64,000 nt of DNA. Source: JANQPC01 sp039208375. GTDB lineage: Bacteria; Pseudomonadota; Alphaproteobacteria; Rhodobacterales; Rhodobacteraceae. The stretch is taken from the NCBI GenBank assembly GCA_039208375.1, contig JBCCRC010000002.1, positions 1-64,000 of the forward strand, in the 5' to 3' direction. Shown one piece after another: positions 58,070 through 64,000 of the stretch (position 1 is its first letter; every line of letters starts with the position of its first letter). The notes beneath the pieces are model-generated. The model saw only the letters and a program-made list of their open reading frames with translations, was not told where the DNA came from and searched no databases. The position numbers were made by a program, and so were the translations under genes.

Positions 58070-58474
58070 ATGACAATTCCAAACGATCCCAAAGTGACCG
58101 ATCAGGCGGTCGGCGAGGTGTTTCGGCGGCATAGAAAATATGTTGGGTTCTCCCAAGATGAACTGGGCCGCAAGATTGGAACGTCCGCGCAACAGATACA
58201 GAAGTATGAGACTGGACAAAATCGTGTTTCGGTTCACCGATTGCTTTCGGCAGCGCGCGCGTTTGGCGTGCACCCAAGCAAGTTAATAGATGAGATCCAT
58301 CTTGCGACGGGTGGGGCAGAGGGTGGAAACTCCAGCGGCTGTTCGAGGGAGTCCGATTTCTTGGAAACGGCGGCAGCGCGTCGATTGGTTTCATCGCTTG
58401 TGGATTTGTCAGATGAAGCCTTCGCGTCACGATTGGCGGACCTCGTCGCAGAAGTTACAAGAGTAAGCCGTTGA
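58070..58474 (+). CDS. XRE family helix-turn-helix regulator (134 aa)
   Basis: This small DNA-binding protein has a Cro/C1-type HTH at about residues 10-65 (VFRRHRKYVGFSQDELGRKI, then GTSAQQIQKYETGQNRVSVH). The C-terminal half is helical and charged (AARRLVSSLVDLSDEAFASR) and may serve dimerisation. The HTH begins about ten residues after the ATG at 58070; the open frame extends to 57926, but the extra residues show no coding character. The regulator is isolated between two gene-poor tracts and transcribed alone. The targets are unknown. It resembles small HTH proteins of alphaproteobacterial chromosomes that use the GFSQDELGxKIG-type motif. Confidence 0.85.
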   Translation: MTIPNDPKVTDQAVGEVFRRHRKYVGFSQDELGRKIGTSAQQIQKYETGQNRVSVHRLLSAARAFGVHPSKLIDEIHLATGGAEGGNSSGCSRESDFLETAAARRLVSSLVDLSDEAFASRLADLVAEVTRVSR

Positions 58475-59368
58475 GTGGCTCATGCTACATGCCGGCTTAT
58501 GCGGGCTAGGCCCTCTTCGGAAACCTGCCGGCAAAACTCTTTTCTCAAAAGATGCCTAAAGTCGATCTCGTTGTTGTTTAGAAATGATTTGGCGAATGTG
58601 CCTTCTCATTAGTTTCGGTCTGATGGAAAACTACTTTGAATTGCGCGCTCGCTGTTCCTCGAGATCCTCAGCCATGAACAAAAGCTGCTCAATATCTTCT
58701 TTATCAAGATATGCTGAAATCTCCAGGATCGAAATAATCATTGGATCCTGCAGAATTCGCGCAACGCGCACTACGTGGCTTGGCGGACCACTGACTAAGT
58801 CCGCAAGCTGCCCAGCAAGTTCACTGCAAATCGGCCCTTCCCCCAGCGACAGCTAGCAAAGTGTGCCTCACCAAGTTACGAAAAACTGGTTTTCAGGTTT
58901 TCGTTTGCTGAGAAGCACTGGCTAGCCTGTGTTTGTAGATCCCCGTCTAAGTTACAACCCGTCTCGTATCTTCCCTTTTCCGCTTAGGTACGCCGCAACG
59001 CAATGTTGATGTCGTCTGAACCGTAAATGCCCGGATCTACAACGAAACTTGCGCAGACTCACAAATATCTTGGTGCTATATCACCTCGTGAGAGTAGTAT
59101 GCGATTCCGCGCGAAACAACCCAAGATGGGACGCGCTGGTGCTAAAAAAGCCTCTTCAGTCAAGAAAAAACCGCACCGATGGATCCGTTCGCGCTAACGG
59201 AGTGGTGCCAGGCATCCCTCTATCCTTGCGTCTGCTTTTTGGAAGCTAGCTGGGAACATGCAATGTAGCGTAAAGCACAAAACGTCTGCGCCGCTCTATC
59301 CTTCTACGTCGACGCCCTGCGCTTTCTCAACGCCTTGTTTTCATCGGTACACGGGGTGGCGCGGCGCG
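58475..59368. other. Second gene-poor region between the XRE regulator and fliI
   Basis: About 0.9 kb without a convincing gene. A possible small reading frame or gene remnant is on the minus strand at 58631-58852 (listed separately). Short plus-strand frames at 58584-58856 and 59049-59249 lack support. The region is visibly less GC-rich than the flagellar genes that follow. No tRNA or insertion-sequence ends were seen. Confidence 0.45.
58631..58852 (-). pseudogene. Possible small gene or regulator remnant (minus strand)
   Basis: Read on the minus strand, 58852 to 58631 is an open frame of about 73 codons ending in TAG, preceded directly by an in-frame TAG. Its translation looks protein-like: ELAGQLADLVSGPPSHVVRV, then SAYLDKEDIEQLLFMAEDLE. 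The helical, acidic end resembles C-terminal halves of small HTH regulators. There is no ATG near the N-terminus; a GTG at 58771 would give 46 residues. It may be the surviving 3' end of a second HTH regulator. Low confidence. Confidence 0.25.
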
Positions 59369-60694
59369 CTACTTCTCCGAAAGCAGTGCGGCCAGGGCCT
59401 CAAAGGCCGAACGGCTATCAAGGGCGGTCTCTGAGTTTTGTATGAGGAAATGCTCCAACCCCTCTGCCACGTGTATAGCAGTATCGACAGAAGCATCCGA
59501 TCCGGCTTGATAGGCGCCCATCCGTATCAGGTCTGCCATATTCTGATATCTGGAGATATGCGCCTTGGCTTCGCCAAGAAGCCGATTTTCTTCTGAAGAA
59601 TGACACTCCGGAAGCATTCTCGATACGCTTTGCAGAAGTTCAATCGCGGGAAAGCGGCCGCGTTCTGCAATGCTGCGGTCCAATAGGATGTGGCCGTCGA
59701 GTATTCCACGGACGCCGTCAGATATGGGATCATCCGGATCATTGCCCTCGGCGAGAACTGTATACAACGCGGTAATGTCACCTTGATGTGCCGTGCCCGG
59801 CCCGGCGCGCTCGAGAAGGTGGGGCAGCTCCGCAAAAACTGTGGGCGGGAAGCTGCGTTGTGCAGGCGGTTCGCCCACGGCAAGCCCAATTTCACGTTGT
59901 GCATAGGCAAACCGCGTGAGGCTATCGATGATCAGCATCACGTGTTGGCCCGCATCACGAAAGTGCTCGGCAATTGCGGTTGCTGACCACGCCGCCTGGC
60001 GCCGAGTTAGGGGCGGCTGATCGCTCGTCGCCACCACAACGACAGAGCGGGCCATGCCGTCTTCGCCTAAGTCGCGCTGCACGAAATCTTGCAGCTCGCG
60101 GCCGCGTTCGCCGACAAGGCCGATTACCACGACATCGGCATCCGCGTGAGAGGCCAATCTTGCGATCAGGGTCGACTTGCCAACGCCTGGCCCTGCAAAG
60201 ATACCCATGCGTTGCCCGCGGCAGAGTGGGGTGAACATGTCGATGCTGGCTACACCCGTCTCGATGCGTTGGCCCGTGCGTCGCCTCGAATAGGCAGCGG
60301 GTGGGTCGTTCTTTGGCAGGCGCCGGGAGAGGCCCCGCTGCAAGGGCCCTGCGCCGTCGATCGGGCATCCAAATGCGTCAAGGACGCGCCCGATCCAAGA
60401 GGCATGCGGGCTCAGAACGGGGCCTTCTGAAAGCACTTCGACGGGATCGCCCTCAATGACGCCATCCCACTTGCCGAAGGGGAGAAGGCCGCACCCCCCG
60501 GCATCTATGCTGACAACTTCGCCACGGACCGGCCCCAGCGCGCCATGCACAAGGCAGTGCTGGCCTATGCCCACAAGGCGCCCGAGGCCGCGAACGGTCA
60601 ACAAGAGCCCAGAAACGCTTGCGACCTGACCGGCGAGGCGATGACCAACGTTCGTCGCAAAAACACCGTTAAGCTTGGCTGCTGCCATAAGCAT
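59369..60694 (-). CDS. fliI: Flagellum-specific ATPase FliI (441 aa)
   Basis: FliI is the ATPase of the flagellar type III export apparatus and works at the cytoplasmic face with FliH and FliJ. It shows the beta-barrel N-terminus (RLAGQVASVSGLLLTVRGLG), Walker A GIFAGPGVGKSTLIARL (about residues 164-180), VIGLVGERGRELQDF, Walker B VMLIIDSLTRFAYAQREIGL and the C-terminal ARYQNMADLI-like HISRYQNMADLIRMGAYQAG. The length is normal. The ATG at 60694 has AAGGA 8 nt upstream. It is divergent from flgB across a 69-nt AT-rich gap, and no fliH or fliJ gene is next to it in the window, so it is transcribed apart from the other export genes here. Confidence 0.96.
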   Translation of the reverse strand: MLMAAAKLNGVFATNVGHRLAGQVASVSGLLLTVRGLGRLVGIGQHCLVHGALGPVRGEVVSIDAGGCGLLPFGKWDGVIEGDPVEVLSEGPVLSPHASWIGRVLDAFGCPIDGAGPLQRGLSRRLPKNDPPAAYSRRRTGQRIETGVASIDMFTPLCRGQRMGIFAGPGVGKSTLIARLASHADADVVVIGLVGERGRELQDFVQRDLGEDGMARSVVVVATSDQPPLTRRQAAWSATAIAEHFRDAGQHVMLIIDSLTRFAYAQREIGLAVGEPPAQRSFPPTVFAELPHLLERAGPGTAHQGDITALYTVLAEGNDPDDPISDGVRGILDGHILLDRSIAERGRFPAIELLQSVSRMLPECHSSEENRLLGEAKAHISRYQNMADLIRMGAYQAGSDASVDTAIHVAEGLEHFLIQNSETALDSRSAFEALAALLSEK

Positions 60695-60723
60695 GAATAA
60701 AATCCTTGCATCGATTTTTATTC

Positions 60724-60752
60724 ATGATAAATGTTCGATTAAATCTTGTAAA
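60724..60752 (-). promoter_or_regulatory. Predicted sigma-70-like promoter of fliI
   Basis: On the minus strand TTTACA (60747-60752) and TATCAT (60724-60729) are separated by 17 nt, a good consensus match. The leader to the ATG at 60694 is about 24 nt. The same 69-nt gap must also hold the flgB promoter on the plus strand, for which I see no strong match; a flagellar or CtrA-type site is possible, with a TTAA half-site at about 60739. Confidence 0.5.
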
Positions 60753-60763
60753 GGCATCAAGCG

Positions 60764-61150
60764 ATGGACGGCCTATCATTTTTTAATCTTGCATCAAAGC
60801 GTATGTCTTGGCTCGCAAACACGCAGCGTGTTGTGGCGGAAAACGTAGCGAATGCGGATACGCCCGGGTTCAAGGCGCGGACGACCGAAGAGTTCGACAA
60901 GATGCTAGCCGATGGGGTGCAAGCGCCTCTGAAGGTCTCGCATCCCGGCCATATCCGAGGGGCTGAGGCTTCCTCCGTGGGCGTTGAAGAGGATCCTGAT
61001 GCTTGGTCGTCCAGTCCCAATGGAAACACGGTCTCACTTGAGCAGCAGTCGATCAAGGCCAACGAGATCAACGAAAACTACCAACTGGCCGCCAGCCTTT
61101 ATCGAAAAGGCCATGAGCTCGTGCGTCTTGCGGCGACGGGCGTTCGGTAA
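60764..61150 (+). CDS. flgB: Flagellar basal-body rod protein FlgB (128 aa)
   Basis: FlgB is a proximal rod subunit exported through the flagellar apparatus to the periplasm. The N-terminal rod motif WLANTQRVVAENVANADTPG (about residues 15-34) and the C-terminal helix EINENYQLAASLYRKGHELV are present. Length is typical. It begins the cluster flgB-flgC-fliE-fliQ. The gap to flgC is 12 nt and includes a GGAGG ribosome-binding site. Confidence 0.95.
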   Translation: MDGLSFFNLASKRMSWLANTQRVVAENVANADTPGFKARTTEEFDKMLADGVQAPLKVSHPGHIRGAEASSVGVEEDPDAWSSSPNGNTVSLEQQSIKANEINENYQLAASLYRKGHELVRLAATGVR

Positions 61151-61162
61151 GGAGGATTTGCG

Positions 61163-61573
61163 ATGGACCCTTTGAAATCCATCTCTGCGATCGCCGCGAG
61201 TGGCATGCACGCTCAGGGCGTGCGCCTGAAAATCACCGCCGAAAACGTAGCGAATGCTGGCTCGACGGGAAACACGCCCAACGAAGATCCGTATCGTAGG
61301 AAGATGGTATCGTTTTCCGAGTTGGTCGATCGGGCGAGCGGTGATTCAAAGGTAAAGGTCAGCGGGATCGACCGTGACACGTCAGACTTTCCGTTGAAAT
61401 ACGACCCCGTTCACCCGGCAGCGGATGAGCGTGGATACGTCCGCACCTCGAACGTCAGCTCGATTATCGAGATGAACAACATGCGCGAAGCGTCGCGCAG
61501 CTACGAGGCTAACATCAACATGTTCGACGCCGGCCGCCGGATGCGGCGGCAGATGCTTGACCTGCTGAAGTGA
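61163..61573 (+). CDS. flgC: Flagellar basal-body rod protein FlgC (136 aa)
   Basis: FlgC is another proximal rod subunit. The N-terminus carries LKSISAIAASGMHAQGVRLK and the rod motif AENVANAGSTGNTPNEDPYR, and the C-terminus ends with the assembly helix EMNNMREASRSYEANINMFD. Length is normal. The gene is followed by fliE after 13 nt. Confidence 0.95.
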   Translation: MDPLKSISAIAASGMHAQGVRLKITAENVANAGSTGNTPNEDPYRRKMVSFSELVDRASGDSKVKVSGIDRDTSDFPLKYDPVHPAADERGYVRTSNVSSIIEMNNMREASRSYEANINMFDAGRRMRRQMLDLLK

Positions 61574-61586
61574 GGCGAGGGCGGCA

Positions 61587-61907
61587 ATGTCGGGGATGAC
61601 TTCGATCATATCTAACGCGGCGATCCAGGGCGCGTATCAAACAAGCCAGGATCTGAAATCGCGCGGGGCGGCCCCGCAAGAGTCGGGAGCCGCGAATTTC
61701 GGCGAGATGGTGCGCGATGCCTCTGCCGATGCGCTCGACACCATGCGCAAGGCCGAACAGACCGCCGCAGCGGGCCTACGCGGGGAGATGAATACGCAGG
61801 CCGTCGTCGAAGCGACGATGGACATGGAAACTTCGCTTCGCGTTGCCGTGTCTGTCCGCGACAGGGTCGTGCAGGCCTATCAGGAAATCATGCGCATGCC
61901 GATCTAG
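61587..61907 (+). CDS. fliE: Flagellar hook-basal body protein FliE (106 aa)
   Basis: FliE joins the MS ring to the rod and is required for rod export. The C-terminal half contains the conserved AVVEATMDMETSLRVAVSVR followed by VQAYQEIMRMPI, which defines the family. The N-terminus is variable, as usual. The ATG at 61587 follows a purine-rich stretch GGCGAGGGCG. The next gene, fliQ, starts 28 nt downstream. Confidence 0.93.
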   Translation: MSGMTSIISNAAIQGAYQTSQDLKSRGAAPQESGAANFGEMVRDASADALDTMRKAEQTAAAGLRGEMNTQAVVEATMDMETSLRVAVSVRDRVVQAYQEIMRMPI

Positions 61908-61935
61908 GGCACGCGCTACGGAAGGAAACTCGCTT

Positions 61936-62205
61936 GTGAGTGATCAGGAAGTCTACACAGCCTTCAGCGCAATGGTTTGGGCCGTGCTCATCGGATCTGG
62001 CCCTGTACTGGGTGTTGCGCTTGTTGTGGGCCTCGTCATCGCCTTCGTGCAGGCGCTGACACAAATCCAGGAAATGACGCTGACGTTCGTGCCCAAGATC
62101 GTAGTCATCTTTCTGGGCCTAATCGCATCTGCGCCCTTCATGTACACAACACTCGCTCAGCTGTCCTCGAACGTGTTCGACCGGATCGGGAGCGGCGCGT
62201 TTTGA
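61936..62205 (+). CDS. fliQ: Flagellar export protein FliQ (89 aa)
   Basis: FliQ is a small inner-membrane subunit of the flagellar type III export gate, with two hydrophobic helices (VWAVLIGSGPVLGVALVVGL and VVIFLGLIASAPFMYTTL). The motif FVQALTQIQEMTLTFVPKI is diagnostic. I take the GTG at 61936 as start, which gives the family's usual 89 residues and has AAGGA upstream. The stop overlaps the next gene by 4 nt. Confidence 0.94.
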   Translation: MSDQEVYTAFSAMVWAVLIGSGPVLGVALVVGLVIAFVQALTQIQEMTLTFVPKIVVIFLGLIASAPFMYTTLAQLSSNVFDRIGSGAF

Positions 62206-63011
62206 TTCGGGCGCTTACCGCATTGACGCTGGCGATTTGCGCAAGCGCGGCACAGGCCAGCGATTGGTCGGGCTTCTACGCTGGGCCCATGCGGGCGGAG
62301 GTGGAAGAGGTGCCTGGCACCACCGCCGCGCCAGCCGCGCAAAGCGATGCGGGCGTCTGCGTCCGCGCAATCCTCGCTGCGCAAGAACGCTACGAAATCC
62401 CAAACAATATCCTATTGGGCATCGGTCTTCAGGAGGCTGGCACGCGCCGCGAGGGCGTGCTGACCGTTTGGCCATGGGCGGCGAATGCCGAGGGAACGGG
62501 CCGGCTTCTCGAAAACCGATCGCAAGCGATGTCGTGGGTGCGGGCGCAGCTCGCCAATGGCGTGCGTTCGATCGATGTGGGCTGCATGCAGATCAACTTG
62601 CGGTGGCACCCCGAGGCGTTTGCGTCGCTCGAGGAAGGGTTCGACCCAAATCGCAACGCTGATTACGCTGCGCGGTTCCTGCGTGACCTATACCGCCAAA
62701 CCGGAAGCTGGACCTTAGCGGCAGGATCTTACCATTCGTTTACGCCCGAGATGCGTGACCGGTATCTGGCCTCGCTGCGCCGCAAGGTGCTTCTTGCCAA
62801 TCAGGAAATTGATGCGCTGCGCCAACTCTCTGCCCGCGCTCCCGAAGCTGTTCCCGTGCCTGCTCCGGATGTGGCTATGGCGCGCTCAGCGCACACAGGC
62901 GCTGCGATCTGGTCTTCTTCGCTCAGCGGGGCTGCCGGTGCGCAGGCCGGTGGCCTCTTTGTGACTGGGGAGGTCACGCCGCTGATGCAGGCCGTAAGGC
63001 CCACCCCGTAA
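62202..63011 (+). CDS. Lytic transglycosylase-like protein in flagellar operon (269 aa)
   Basis: This exported protein probably cuts peptidoglycan for passage of the flagellar rod. A signal peptide (LIRALTALTLAICASAAQAS) is followed by a lysozyme-like SLT domain: GIGLQEAGTRREG has the catalytic-type Glu, DVGCMQINLRWHP has the GCMQIN signature, and AARFLRDLYRQTGSW and AAGSYHSFTPEMRDRYL complete the fold. The TTG at 62202 is the only start that fits; it overlaps the fliQ stop as TTGA. It lies between fliQ and flhA, as in other Rhodobacterales, and may play the part of SltF or of the FlgJ muramidase domain. The C-terminal 70 residues are low complexity. Confidence 0.86.
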   Translation: MIRALTALTLAICASAAQASDWSGFYAGPMRAEVEEVPGTTAAPAAQSDAGVCVRAILAAQERYEIPNNILLGIGLQEAGTRREGVLTVWPWAANAEGTGRLLENRSQAMSWVRAQLANGVRSIDVGCMQINLRWHPEAFASLEEGFDPNRNADYAARFLRDLYRQTGSWTLAAGSYHSFTPEMRDRYLASLRRKVLLANQEIDALRQLSARAPEAVPVPAPDVAMARSAHTGAAIWSSSLSGAAGAQAGGLFVTGEVTPLMQAVRPTP

Positions 63012-63024
63012 GGATCCCTAGCAG

Positions 63025-64000
63025 ATGAGCACCCAGGCCCAGGCGAGCGCGTTCTTTTCGCGATTTGGCAAGATCAACGGTGATATCGGTTTTGCCGCCG
63101 GTGTTACGCTCGTACTTGCCGTTCTCTTTGTACCGCTTCCGCCGATTGTGCTGGACTTTGGCCTTGCGATCTCGCTTTCTATTTCGGCTCTGATCCTGAT
63201 GGTCGCCCTTTGGATTCCGCGACCGCTTGAGTTCAACAGCTTCCCCACGCTTCTACTCGTTGTCACGATGCTTCGCCTGTCGCTCAACGTGGCGTCAACA
63301 CGGCTGATCCTGTCTGAAGGCCATACGGGGCCGGGCGCAGCCGGCGGAGTGATCGAAGGTTTCTCACGCTTCATCGTGTCGGGCAATTTCGTGATCGGCG
63401 TCGTGATCTTCGTGATTCTTGTGGTTATCAATTTTGTCGTGATTTCTAAGGGGTCCACCCGAATTGCAGAGGTTTCGGCACGCTTCTCGCTCGATGCGAT
63501 GCCGGGTAAACAAATGGCCATCGACGCGGATCTCGGGGCTGGCCTCATTGATGAAGAGGAAGCCCGGAAGAGGCGCAAAACCCTTGAGGACGAAAGCAGC
63601 TTCTACGGCGCGATGGACGGTGCGTCGAAGTTCGTGCGCGGCGATGCCGTGGCGGGGATTATCATTACGCTGATCAACATCATTGGCGGCATCCTGATCG
63701 GCGTCGTCCAGTACGGCCTTCCGATCGGCGAGGCAGCAAATGCCTACACAGTCCTGACCATCGGTGATGGATTGGTAACCCAGATCCCCGCGCTCATCGT
63801 TTCGCTTGCGGCCGGCATAATCGTCACAAAGGGCGGCACCGAGGGCGCGGCCAACGAGGCGGTGCTCGGCCAGCTAAGCAGTTACCCCAAAGCCCTTTAT
63901 ATGGCATCGGCATTGCTCTTCGGGATCGGCCTTTTGCCTGGCTTCCCGATGGCTATCTTTGCATTCCTGTCGATCCTGCTGGCAGGGCTCGGCTATGCCA
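63025..64000 (+). CDS. flhA: Flagellar biosynthesis protein FlhA (N-terminal part, runs off the window)
   Basis: FlhA is the large export-gate protein of the flagellar type III apparatus. The 325 codons present cover the membrane domain: helices from about residue 20, the FHIPEP-family motif TMLRLSLNVASTRLIL near residue 88, the cytoplasmic loop ARFSLDAMPGKQMAIDADLG and EEEARKRRKTLEDESSFYGA near residues 155-195, and TIGDGLVTQIPALIVSLAAG. The C-terminal cytoplasmic domain lies outside the window. It starts 13 nt after the transglycosylase stop; its ATG has AGGATC-type purines upstream. Confidence 0.96.
   Translation, partial: MSTQAQASAFFSRFGKINGDIGFAAGVTLVLAVLFVPLPPIVLDFGLAISLSISALILMVALWIPRPLEFNSFPTLLLVVTMLRLSLNVASTRLILSEGHTGPGAAGGVIEGFSRFIVSGNFVIGVVIFVILVVINFVVISKGSTRIAEVSARFSLDAMPGKQMAIDADLGAGLIDEEEARKRRKTLEDESSFYGAMDGASKFVRGDAVAGIIITLINIIGGILIGVVQYGLPIGEAANAYTVLTIGDGLVTQIPALIVSLAAGIIVTKGGTEGAANEAVLGQLSSYPKALYMASALLFGIGLLPGFPMAIFAFLSILLAGLGYA

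Noticed and set aside
59049..59249. 66-codon plus-strand frame before fliI
   Set aside because: No ribosome-binding site or recognisable features, and composition typical of non-coding DNA.
60695..60763. CtrA box (TTAA-N7-TTAA) for flgB
   Set aside because: Only one TTAA half-site is present, and the second half does not match at the required spacing.

Overview
This is a GC-rich, gene-dense alphaproteobacterial chromosome segment. The flagellar order flgB-flgC-fliE-fliQ-transglycosylase-flhA with fliI divergent, the RTX/Hint protein, the DUF1972 glycosyltransferase and the type I secretion pair all point to the Rhodobacterales (Roseobacter group), probably marine. That placement is inferred from gene content. 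No rRNA, tRNA, CRISPR array or intact insertion sequence was seen.

Layout. (1) 1-7713, minus strand: a carbohydrate uptake and catabolism locus. A LacI regulator, a TIM-barrel isomerase and a Gfo/Idh/MocA dehydrogenase form one unit; a binding protein, two permeases, a 64-residue membrane protein and an ATPase form a second. Three 16-bp operator-like sites lie at the two promoters, so the units are probably co-repressed. (2) 7825-14979, minus: a membrane-associated MoxR AAA+ operon (DUF4129, DUF4350, MoxR, DUF58, SpoIIM, RDD) with translationally overlapping genes, plus one further membrane protein. (3) 15158-25326: exopolysaccharide genes: a Wzz/tyrosine-kinase fusion, two polymerase/ligase-like proteins, a Wzx-like flippase, two GT4 glycosyltransferases and two small uncharacterised exported proteins. 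(4) 25704-47089, plus: a type I secretion ABC transporter and adaptor, a 624-bp AT-rich gap, and one 17.6-kb gene for a 5,863-residue surface protein with a sugar-dehydrogenase-like propeller followed by malectin, CBM6-like, Calx-beta and cadherin/Ig modules. (5) 47446-54853: an AbrB-type membrane protein with its GntR regulator and a clear palindromic operator, an RTX/PA14/Hint protein, a BCCT transporter and two unknown genes. (6) 55226-59368: a LuxR-HTH/alpha-beta-hydrolase fusion, then a gene-poor stretch with only a small XRE regulator. (7) 59369-64000: flagellar export and basal-body genes.

How the parts fit. Regions 3 and 4 look like one matrix module: the polysaccharide genes make and export a glycan, and the adjacent type I system probably exports a giant multi-lectin protein that could bind that glycan or another one. 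The outer-membrane TolC partner, the polysaccharide export channel and the initiating sugar-phosphate transferase are not in the window. The megaprotein with its dedicated-looking exporter and polysaccharide neighbours is the most interesting system here.
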